From the NCBI GenBank assembly GCA_029948255.1, contig JALIZF010001872.1, positions 248,001 through 312,000 of the forward strand: 64,000 nucleotides of DNA, read 5' to 3'. Shown here piece after piece: positions 10,498 to 22,600 of this stretch (positions are counted from its first letter, which is position 1; every line of letters starts with the position of its first letter). Below the pieces are notes generated by a model. That model was given only the letters and a program-made list of their open reading frames with translations. It ran no database searches and had not been told where the DNA came from. Origin of the DNA: Telmatactis stephensoni. Taxonomy: Eukaryota > Cnidaria > Anthozoa > Actiniaria > Isophelliidae. A program made the position numbers and the translations under genes.

Positions 10498-13400
10498 ATG
10501 GGTTTGCTCAAGATAAAATTCACCAAGCCGAAACCTTCAATGATCATTGCCACCGCATTGATTATCAACGTAGTGGTAAATGGTAAGTTTATAGAAACAC
10601 TTCATATATTTATTACTCTAAAATTGTTGATAACTAAGGCTGGAAACTGCTGTTCGTCGTGGTCAGTTTTGACCTCAAAAAGCCATAACCATACCCCATG
10701 ATGGCTCATAATTCCTTTTTTCAAGCAAGAGAAAAAAAGAAAAAAGAAAAGAAAAAGAAATAAACCGATACGATATGATGAACTTAACTATGAGGAGTCA
10801 CTGAGAACTTTTACATGACTCTGGACAAAATGTAAGAACATAAAAATTTCCCTATATATTTCCTACCATAGGAAATTGAATTTTCCTAGATATTTCCTAA
10901 CTCTTCATTTCCTAAGAACGGAAATATCTAGGGAATATATCTTGGAAAATGTATTTTCCAATTCCTACTAAAGGGAAATGCAATTTCCTAGATATTTTCT
11001 ATCATAGGAAATGAGAAAAAATTTGGAGTGAGTGCCGAACGAATAACGCTATAATTAAATCCCTTCATTTGAGCCTCTTTGATGACATTCAGAAGGACTT
11101 CACAGAAATAGAGACCTACCCGGCGATTCATCATTGACTGATTTTCTTGAATTTGATCGATGTGGACGATTTTCATACTTCTCTTGCAAAAATTAACATG
11201 TAAATAAAATTTCATTATTGACATTTTCAAATTTTCTACGAGAAAAATTCAAGTAGTCCTTGATGGTTTAAGAAAATAAATGATAGTTAACAGACCAAGC
11301 CCCATTTTTTTGTCTTCCTCACTGTATGTACTCAACTGATAATCGGGCTTATAAAAGTAAGTAGGAAAAAACGTTTTACTTCCCTGAAGAAGGAAGACAA
11401 AATCGTCTTCTGAATCGAGTAAATTAAAACAAGATCGTTCATGGAACGAGCAAGTCACTGGAAATCTTTGCTCATTTTCCTGTGATAGGAAATATCTAGA
11501 AAATTGTATTTTCCAATGATAGGAACTGGACAAAATGTAGGAAAATACGTTTTCCTAGATATTTCCTAGATATTTCCTATCATAGGAAAATGAAAAGGTA
11601 GGAAATATTTAGGAAAATGTCATTTCCTGTGATAGGAAATATCTAGCAAATATGAAGGAAAATGTATTTTCCTACATTTTGTCCAGTTCCTATCATAGGA
11701 AAATGCAATTTCTTAGATCAGAAAGGAATATACGAGAAGTATCTTAAATGATCAAGATACTTCTCGTATATTCCTTTCTGATTCAACTTTTTGCCCACAA
11801 GTTTACTAATTTCTTAGATATTTTCTATGATAGAAAATGAGCAAAAGTTTCCAGTGTAGTATTCACCATGTGTCAAAAATCGATAAATTTCAGAAGTGAA
11901 TAATCTCTTCTCAAACTTTTGATAATAACTCTGAATTGATTATATAAAAGTTTTCTAAAATATAGATAATAATGTGTGAAATTTCCGAGTCTTGTCTAAT
12001 GAGGAAAATCAGAGAGCACCTTTAACATCTTCAGTTATTTAATTTGTAACCAAAAATTAAGGAAACACTCTTATTATTATTATTAATTGCTGGGCTTTAA
12101 TCATGCACTTATATGACCTTGTAATTTCTGCCCCTAAACAGAGGTGTTGCGCATGAGGTGCACAGCTCTGCCGTCATCAACTTAGCAGCAAAAGCTGTTG
12201 TTACAGAAGACGATTTGCAACGGCTATCTGTGGCACAATTCTAAGGACCCGTTCACATGAGAGAGGGTGCCCCTATCTAGTAGGGATAATCTTTTGTTTT
12301 GTGTCCCCCAGGGAAAAGAAAACAAAAGAGTTATCCCCTACTACATAGGGGCATCCTCTCTCATGTGAACGGACCCTAAGTTGATGTCATGTAACATACC
12401 ACATGCGCGCAGAACGATTTTTAAGCGTAATGTTGGCTTTGGCAACACGTTACGAGTTTTTGATTTGAAAGGAATTTTACCCAAATTTCGAGGCGTTGGG
12501 CGAAATAAATTGCCTCGTGTAAAATCAGCTTAAAACCCGGTAATGGGTATTCTAATTTTGCTCTTGTATTCACAGTAAAGTGTGAAATGTGTTATTCAAG
12601 AACAACTCTACGTATGTATGACGAGATCGACTGCAATAAAGTCAACGATACAGAATGGTAAGTTTGACTTTACATCACATATTGCAAATACTTAAAAACT
12701 AAAAACCAAAATATTGATTAGGAAACATGGATTCTCGAAATTCATATATTTTGTAGGTTTGAGGCTGTCACACATTAAGGACTAATTTTCAACAAACAAC
12801 CGTAAACATTCATTAACATCCTGACACTCAACTCATATATATACAAATTATTTTCGCAAGTATGATAGCTTTGAGAATTTGAATTGCACCCTAAAATGAC
12901 ACTAATCCTGCAAAAGCTTTCTGTAGTCATAGCAATAATTAAACATGAAAATAGCCCAACAGTTTTGCTTATACATCTTTGGTTTGTACTGTCTATTTAT
13001 TCTTAATTTTTGATAATCGTACGTATCTCTTACATTTGATGAAAATTGTTAATAAAGACCATTATTACTGACATTTAGAATTTTTTGTTTGTCATTTACA
13101 TATAAATTATTTGCATATTGTAATGAAAAAAGTTATGCTATCTACAAAATATAAATATAATTAAGTTTTTGACAAAGACAGAGTATGACAAAAATTATAT
13201 TAGAAAAAACATTAAGGCAAGAAAACACAGAATAGAAATAGCTAGATCTAAGAGAAACCCCTAGGCTTATGGAATTTCTAAAGATCCCCTCATTCTTATA
13301 GATATTCAAGTTTTTCTTAGCATTATGTAAGTCAATGATCACTGCCACGATGATAATGATGATGATGATGATGTTCACATATTATGATGATGATTATTAC

Positions 13401-13678
13401 TTTCAGGTATCAATTTCACGGACCTGTACAACCATGTAAAAAACTTGCCACTTGCAGTGATGGACTCTCAAAGCTTGGTTTTATAATCGACGACCGCCCG
13501 TCATCACTCAATCCTGGTGCTCTCTTTGCTTGTGTAAGAAAACAGAAGGAGCACTGTTGTGTTCGGCAACTGAAAATTGTGGTTCGTGAATGCTTAGAGA
13601 AATACCATAGTGCTAATGAGTATCGATACGAGTTAGATCACTGCAGTCAATCCAAAGCCCAAATGTGTAAAACAAATG
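10498..13678 (+). CDS. Gene B exons 1-3: signal peptide and D8C-like domain
   Basis: Exon 10498-10582 encodes a leader with a hydrophobic core (MIIATALIINVVV). Exons 12576-12657 and 13407-13678 encode a Cys-rich domain: CEMC, then a Trp-Tyr split by a phase-2 intron (EW|YQFHG), then ATCSDG, ALFACV, EHCC, IVVREC, YRYELDHC. The order W-x-F, C, ACV, CC, V-C, Y-x-L, C matches the D8C domain of uromodulin, GP2 and OIT3 (family knowledge). It is diverged, so the call is by pattern only. Confidence 0.68.
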
Positions 13679-16600
13679 GTAAGTCATCAAGGCCTACTCC
13701 AGGCCCTAAAGTCGCCGTAACTTTGGGTAACCTTAGACGACTTAGGGCGACTTTAAGCGATTTAAGCAAAATTGGTCAAAATGTCGATGTGACTTAAAGC
13801 GACTTTGTGCGATTTAGGGCGACTCTGTGCGACTTAAGGTGACTTTGTGCGACTTAAGGTGACTTTGTGCGACGACTTTAGGGCTCGGAGTAGGCCTTCA
13901 TTATTTGATAGTCATTTCTAAAGAATCGAAACAGGCCTTAAAAGTTGGTCTGGCATCATGTAAAAATTAATTGTTGATATAAAATTTTGGGCTTCTTTAC
14001 AATTGCGACTATTCCAACCATTGCAAGGCCACCAAAATAAATTTTCATGGAAATTATCTAATCACAATCGAGTATGTTATGGCCGATTTTCTAATATATG
14101 CACAGTGGTGGGAACAAAAAAGTACGCCACAAGACGAAGGGCTGTGAGACGATGACTGGTGTTCTCATCACATTTTGACGTCTTCTGTGCATCTATTGGA
14201 GTACAGATTAACGGAAAAAATCGAATCTATTTGTTTTATATAATATTCATCGAAAAATTTTAACCAATCAGAGGGCGCGTAAGATTCAATGACGTCATCT
14301 ATGCGTCTGTACTGTGATCACACACAGTTCTCGACCAACCAGAGCGCGCGTAGTATACCAATTATGATATAAGTTGATATAAATACATCTTTTAAACCGC
14401 CAAAGTTTTTGAGATTGTCTATAAAAAGCTTAAGGATCTTCCACACTAACAGATTTTCTATGACAAATCTTCTTAAATAAACAATTTTTGTTCGTGTGTA
14501 TGAGAAAATTTGACCAAATGTCACATCACAAATGCATGTAATTTAACAAATAGATTCCATTTTTCCGTGCGTCTGTACTCTAATCGATGCACAGATGACG
14601 TCAAAATGTGGTGAGGACAAAAAAGTACGCCACGAGACGAAGTCGAGTGGCGTGACTGTTGATCTGTTTTATATAATATTTATCGAAACATTCCAACCAA
14701 TCAGAGCGCGCGTAAGATTCGATGGCGCCATCTATGTGTGTGTACTCTAATCACACATGGTTGTTCGACCAATCAGAACGCGCGTAATATGCCAATTATT
14801 ATATAAATGTAATTTGTTAATGTAGGCAGGGAATATCTATAGAAAATTTGTTTGTCATAGAAAATTTGCTTTAGTTTTTACAATGTATGTATAATTCATC
14901 CTTTGTACTACAGAAAAGATAACCTGAGTCTTCCACGTTTGTACAGGAAGATGTGACACATTTTTTTGCCGTGAGGGAGACAGAGAATGCCAATTAACAA
15001 AACAATATGATGGGGGCTATCGTTCAATCTGCCAAAAAACTACCATCAATACAAACACCAATGGCATGACAACTACAGATTCAACTACAGATTCAACTAC
15101 AGATTCAAATTTAATCCCAACTTCCATTATGGCTATATTTCTAGCAGTGCTTCTTTTAGTAGCAACGATATTGGTTCTTTTGCTACTACGATGAACTACT
15201 ACTACTACCAGTTCTATTTCGCTTGGTAATGCTGTCATTTCAACTACTGGAACTACAAGTACTTCTTCATCAACTTCTTCTACATCTATCACTCCAACAA
15301 ATACCACTTCTTCTGACACTTCTTCTGCAAACGTTAATACGTTGTTACAAGGTAATGTACTATGCACACGGAACAATTTTTAAGCGCAATTATGGCTTCG
15401 ACAACACGTTGCGAGTTTCTATTTTTTTAATCTTAAATTTTTAAAATTGCTACGCAAAATTAGAAACTTTACCTAAATTGTTAAGGTGCTGCGCGAAAAA
15501 TCGTCGTTGCAAAATTGCCTCGTGTAAACAGCTTTATGGTTTTCACATCAAACAATACCCTGTAAAAAGTTGTTTGATTTGTAGTCAAAAACTTGCAATG
15601 CAAAATGACCAATAGTCATGCCTTTGCATCGAAGCGAGACGAACGGTGAGCTTGCAATGATAGAGACCTGTGAATAATTGTCCTAGGTGTTAAAAAAGGT
15701 ATCTATCATTGTACGCTCACCGTTCGTCTCGCTTCGATGCAAAGGCACGGCTACCTTTCAAGATGGCGCAGTGAACTGTGAAGGGGACTATTGTACTCAG
15801 ATTATCGAGGTGTTACGCGAAAACTCTTCTTTAAAAAAACGTACGTCTTGTGTAACATCAGCTTAATTATTGTTATTACTAATTCTATTTCTATAATATC
15901 TTTACTACAGGGGCTTCGTCTTTTTTTCTCTTACCTTCCAATGCCGTTATTTTAACTTCTGGAACTAATGCAAGAAATACTTTATCAGCTTCTACTACAC
16001 CTACTCAAACACCTACTACGACGGTAGCCGCGCCTTCGAGACTTGTTAATGTCACCACTGTTACGGTTCCTAATATCGTCCCTACTGAAACTTCTAAAGC
16101 ACTCAATTCTACTTTATATACCATTACGAGTATGTTGGCTTCTGTTATTGTGCCAAGTACGTCCTTAGTTGAAACTACTGCTGCTTTTTCCAGTGCTACT
16201 ATTTTGCAACCTCCTCAAAAAGGTATTACACAAGTTTATTATATTGTTCTTATATATTTCATTGTTTTTTATTATCTTCAATATCAAATAGCTAGTTCGG
16301 CAGCAAGGTAAACCTTACCCTGGGTACACAGGTAATACACTTACCTGAGCGAGAATGATAACAGCGACACTAGTGGAAAACGTCTGCGCATGCTCGTAGT
16401 CATGTCCTTTGCGCAATCTCGTCTCCAATCTCGTCTCCTAGGGACAATATTGGACTTTGTGCTTTTGTAAACTTATACAAACTTTGCTTTTACGCTTACC
16501 TTCAACAAATGTTTTCACAAAATGTCAAAACTTAAAGTTAATTCTTGAAACTTAGGTCTAGTACTCACATGCCTTCATTAATGTAATATCTTTGTCTCAC

Positions 16601-19600
16601 AAAAGTATACAAGAGAAATTTTATGTAAACACCGACAACTCTAGCATTTCATTTTAAGCTAAAACTCGCACATTTCTTAAAACATCGTAATACGCACGCA
16701 TGCGCAGACGTTTTTTCACTAGTGTCGACAACAGCCAGAAATTCGGTACCAACATGCGCATACATGTAATTAAAGTATGTAGGGATTCCTTGTGGCTACA
16801 CAAGAAAATCAGACAACTACACTTCTTGCTGAACACTATCACACAACACACTCGTTCGCCCACTCCACTCTCTCCCTCGGTCACTCATACTACACAGGGA
16901 GCCCACATCTAGCAATCACGATGTCATCAGACGAAATGTGAAGCTCGAAGACAAATTCAGACACAAACAAATAATCAAACTAATTTTAATTGTATTAACT
17001 CAGGGTAAATGGACCTCATTAGAAAATAAGCCTTACCAAACATGCTAAAAAATCGAAAAAATTGCTTTTATGAAGGGTATAAATTTAATTATCTTTTCCC
17101 ATTATTAATATTTTCCCCAGCTTCCCCGTTAAACGTCGAATTTGTGGTCGTCTTTACAAACATTCAATGGAATGAACAGTATAAAAACAAGCAAAGTTTA
17201 CAGGCATCAAAACTTATCAACATGATCACACAAAATGTAAGTTTTGAAATTATCAACGGTTTTATAAAGTAACGCTTCATTCAGAGTATTCTCTGCATGT
17301 ATGCCCGACTCACGTGCAATTTTAAAGTGGAAGAATTGAACGATGAAAACATAAACCAAAAGAACTCAGATTACTATCTCTCAACAAGAGACCATAATAC
17401 TGGTATTGAAATGAGCAGTATGATGTCTGCACGTATAACTGGAAGTTGATGCCATCAAGCGCGCAAGGCGCATCAAACAATATAGAATTTGATTTTTACG
17501 CGCGCGCGGACGCGCAACATTTCTCCTCTGGCAATCAAATTTTATTGCTTGTGCGCGCGATGGTGTCAACTTCCTGTTTCTAAAAATAACCTTAATCGTC
17601 AAGCATAATCGCACAGACATCAGTACCAGTTTCGCCTTTTTAGTGTAATGGTCTCTTGCTCCCAAGCATGGGGAGAACGATCAAACAAAATTTCTTCCAA
17701 TGAGATAGACCCCGCGCGGGTCTGAATTGTAATCGATCCAGAAACGTACAGCTGCGAAGTAAGGTGAACAGCGAAACGCTATGCAATGTTGATGGCGAAC
17801 ATGATAGTCATTGGTGGAGCCGGTGGTACATGGTGCTGATCGACTTAAAGCCTTACGTTTTTTGCAGCTTAAGGTCTCTCCATACAATGGTGCTTTAATT
17901 GACACTATATTTTGTCTCTACCTCATATACTTAGATCTTCTAATCTCGCGGATTTATTTTTATAGGTGAAGACGTTTTATAATGGAGATAAAAGTTTCCA
18001 TAATGTTACCTTTACAGCCTTTAGGTAAGATTCTCAGATTCCCTAGAGACTCCTCTTTTGAGGATACATTGTGTGCTTAGGGAACTAGAAGGAAGTTCCA
18101 CCTCCTTCAATAAAGTAGTATTGATAGAAAGAGTAAAAAGGACAGACCAAGCTGATCAATACATGTCTGTAAATATACCCAAACTGAGATGTTTAAACAA
18201 AGATTCAAAATGTCAAAAATGTTAATTATAATTTTTTTCTGTTTAGAAAAGGAAGCACAATTGCTCTGTTCACCATTATTTATGTATCGCTGAATTCCAT
18301 TCAAGTTTTAAAGCTACAGGAAGATCATGCCATCACAGGCAAAAGTATTCCAGCTGCCAGCAAAGTTTCTCAACATTTCTGCCAGGTCAAAGGTACCTCG
18401 TACAACGAAAACGCACATTATAGCAGCTCCACCCTACATATATATGATAAATTATTAAATAATATCTTATTTTTAAATATTTTAAGTGTTTAATTTGTAG
18501 GGGGTGGGTCGTACAACACCCTCAAGAAATGGCCTGACTTGGGTAATCGACAGGAATGTCAAATTTCTGTGGTAATAATATCTGTAATAATTCCATTATT
18601 TCTATTTCAATCTATAAGATGTACCAGCTGCACCATCTGTTAAGTCGGTGTCAAGTCTCAACTCAACAACAATACAGTTGTCTTGGAGTAACATCTCATA
18701 TCTCGAGCTTCAAGGTTACAAAGTGTATTACAAAGCTGCTGGTAAACGATTTACTACTGATATTTACAAGTTAGTTGGTCCTGAAGTTACACAGACGAAC
18801 ATAAGCGGTCTTCAGAAGTTCACGAAGTATACTTTTTGTGTTCTTGGTTTTAGCAAAGATGGTAATGGCATTGCGAGTGAGCCACTTATAGAAACCACAG
18901 ATGAAGACGGTAAGGATGCAAATGCCACTTGGATAAAATTACAATTCAATACAATTTTATTAGGAAATCCTACAAGGTTTTTCATTCCTAATTCAGCGAA
19001 AATTGGAAACTTAGAGCAGAGATATCTAATAATCTTTACCAATCTCTTTCAGTTGCATTTTTTTATGTCGGGTAGCTAGTGATCATGACTTTTTAGGCCT
19101 TATAGATAACTCGATCCAACCAATATTCGACTCATTTTCAATTTTTACCAAAGTGGCCTTTTTCATAATTATTGACAGATATCATAATGATTGCCGTCAA
19201 AATTTTTAAAAGGGATACGATGAAGATTATTGATTATTTCACTTCACTTTGCCAATATATATGATTTGCATTACTTTTAACCTCAACTGTTCATGCACGT
19301 GCACACTACTAAACAAAAGTTGAACAAGTTGACAGTGACACATAAAAATTTGTTTTTAGTACCATCCACTGCCCCCTCATACCTTGAACTGACTGTGTAC
19401 AGCTCTACAAGGATTGGCTTTGTATGGAACTCAATCCCAAACAACCAGAGAAATGGTATTCTGCTTGGCTACAAAGTGTCTTTCACGTGGTATGATAAAG
19501 GCATTAACCATACTCAGTGGAATTACAAAATCGTCTTGCCCTTCACTTACAATGTAATTTTTGAAGGGTTACAAAAGTACACTACATATGCCTTCTCTGT

Positions 19601-22600
19601 TTGTGGATTTACTTCAAAAGGTTATGGACTGTGGAGCAAAAGCATGACAGGAAAAACTCCCTCAGATGGTAAGAGTTTTATATCTTGCTACAGGTACTAG
19701 ATACAAAATAGCTTCTTTACGTTCCTAGACCTCTTCCAGTCCAACGTTAATGGTTGCAGTTTATGTATTTTGGATCCCTTCCCAAATCTCACAATGTTTG
19801 CTGGAGAGGGTCAATAATTTTCCATGTTGTTATAGTTATGGATACTTAAAGATCCGTAAGTTTGAAGTTCTGGATAACATTTATTCATCTCCATATTCTC
19901 ACCAAATAAAATGCATTCAGTTCCCAGTAAACCACCGTCCAATGTCACAGGAAGCAACCTCACATCGACTTCTTCAGCCGTAATAAATTGGGGCCCAATT
20001 CCTCAGGGTCATATCAATGGGCATCTGAGTGGTTATCGGTTGAGCTACACGTTGGTAGAAACTTCTGAAACCGAGGTGCTTTCCGCTTCTCCAGTTGTAC
20101 TGAGTGTAGGACCAAATACATATTCATTCAAGCTGAAAAACCTAGGTGCACATTCGATATACAGAGTGGAGATAGGCGGAGAAAATGATGCTGGGATTGG
20201 TGCAGTGGAAACTATATTCGTTGGTAAGTCGAGTATTTCTAGTCCCATAAGCCCTACCTCATTTAATTGCATTTCAAATTACCCCAAGACGCCCAACTAG
20301 GCACAAAATAAAGGAAATGCTTGGTGCCTCCTTGTAAATACAGGAATTTGGAATAAACGAGTGATTGAAGTTAGCTTTACAATGCAGAGACTTGCCAAAT
20401 AGTCAGTCAAAACTGGCTGGATGCGAAAACCGTTGCCAGTTGATAAAGTAGATGTAGATGACATGTTAACTTTCATTCTGTTGTAGAAACTTGCCGATGT
20501 CCAAAAACATTGTACACAAATTACTGGATGAGCCCGCCATACCTCAATGGCAACACATCTTCAGGGAACATCAGTGGGATATTCCCAGTCCTCGTAAAAC
20601 AAATGCTAACTTGGGCTTGTGGTATCTGTAAAAACGGACATAGAAAGACAATCATAAACATGACGTCAAATGGAAAAGCAATGACATCAATGAAGAAAAG
20701 TATCGTGGAAGTCATGGATGACATTGATGACGTCACCCAAGTTAGTTTCCCAGTCTATGGCAACGAGGACATCGATTTATACAAAGGAATGCATCGTTAT
20801 GTTCATTTAGTGGATTCCCCTGGAATTGCTTTTGTTACAGTTGCAGAGAATACTGAGCCACCCACCATAGCCGCTGTGGTTAGCTGCTTCCCTTTGATTG
20901 GTTTTGCAATTTGCTTGGGTTTTATTTCTGGATTTATTATTTGGCTTCTGGTATGTAACATATAGTTTTCAACTATATATATAGTTTTAACAAAAAAGAT
21001 TATTTTTATTATTGCGATGTTAATCATGTATCGGAATTGTTTGCACAAATGAAATATGTGCTTCGCAAATAGGATTTTCATGTTTTCTCATGACTGTATT
21101 GGTTTAGATTCTATATAAGATTGTTACATAGAAGAATCATGAACGTCATGCAATTGTGTCAACTTAACCTTTTTAACCTTTTATATATGTAAGAGCGTCG
21201 GTACATATGAGTTTGGTATGGGTTATAACAATTACATTGACCCCCCCCCCCCAATCCTTTGGGGTTACAATACGTGAGCTGTCAAACCAAGTGATTCATT
21301 CTGACCCTGACTTCACGCTAGCTTGCTACTTTGAAATTCGCCTTCCACTTCCCCTTACCTTCCTCACTTTGTCTTGATATCTGCTTCATCATCTGTATTT
21401 TTGTGCCCTCACCTTTACTAGGGTAAGTCCAGATTCTATGCTTGTACATCGTATTTAGCTTTACAATGATAACGGTTCAGAATTTATGCGGTTTAAATAA
21501 CTACCCAAGCCATATATAACAATCGAAATAGGATGTCCAATCATTGTCATGTCCAGTAAAAGAGCTTCAGGGAAAGCAACAAATTTGATTTGAATAGCCA
21601 GGGGAAAACATAGAAATGTTTTTATATGCGTCTTTTTTCAAAATCTCACTTCCTTGCGTGTTTAACCGATCGATGCATTTAACATTTTTAGGAGTCTCAA
21701 CTAAAGAACAATCAATTTCCGATACCATTCTCTACAGGAGTAAGAGAAGGCTTTTGGCTCTCCTTTATTACTATGACAACCGTTGGGTATGTAAGTAGTA
21801 TAAGACGAGTAGCAAGTAAGTAGTAAGACATGATCACTGCATTATCGAAAATTGTTTTCTTTTGAATGGTCATTTTCGTTAACCAGAACAAAGAAATTTA
21901 TTCCCAAAGATGAATGAAACGGGAAAGACTTTGAGCCTATTTTATTAATTTCCAGTTATGGTGATCTCAAACCTTTGTCTGCACTTGGTCGCATATTTGT
22001 CATTCTGTGGACACTAACTGGACTCGTTATGGTATCAATCCTTTTGGGCTTCCTGGCAACTTCCTTAACGACTGAAGCACTGGAAAATAAGGCGATTATT
22101 TATGGAACTAAGGTAAAAGGTTTGATGTCTTGCATTGCTTGTGCAGTTCTGCTAATTTTCTTGAATTCTTCAGATTGCAGCAATTGACAATTCAACCGAA
22201 TATCGCATAGGAGTTCTAAAAAACGCGCTTCTTGACAAAGGTGAGTACAAAGACTCTAAAAATTATAATATTGCTACGAGCTTGTTGTTGGGTTGGCTCA
22301 ATTCAGGCTCGTAACATGGTATATTTTCGTCTCACTGATCCCGGATTTTACGGACATTTTGATCCCTGAATCCATATTTTTAGAAATTTTTGATCCCTAA
22401 TCCTTGGTGAAAAAAACTGAGCTGATCCCTGATCCTGACCCAATGTCCCTGATCCTCGATCCCACCCATTTGATCCCTGCGCCCTGGCCTCTGATCCTGG
22501 CCATAATTTGGGGCTTGATCCCTGATCCCATATACCATGTTACGAGCCTGTCAATTGGTTGAGCATCTTTGTCGAACGGGAGGTCAGTTTCATATAATCC

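Noticed and set aside
16700..16912. 70-residue frame near the CACTAGTG element
   Set aside because: Lies on the right arm of an inverted repeat; no splice or domain support.
20521..20736. Minus-strand frames opposite channel exons
   Set aside because: Shadows of the well-supported plus-strand exons.
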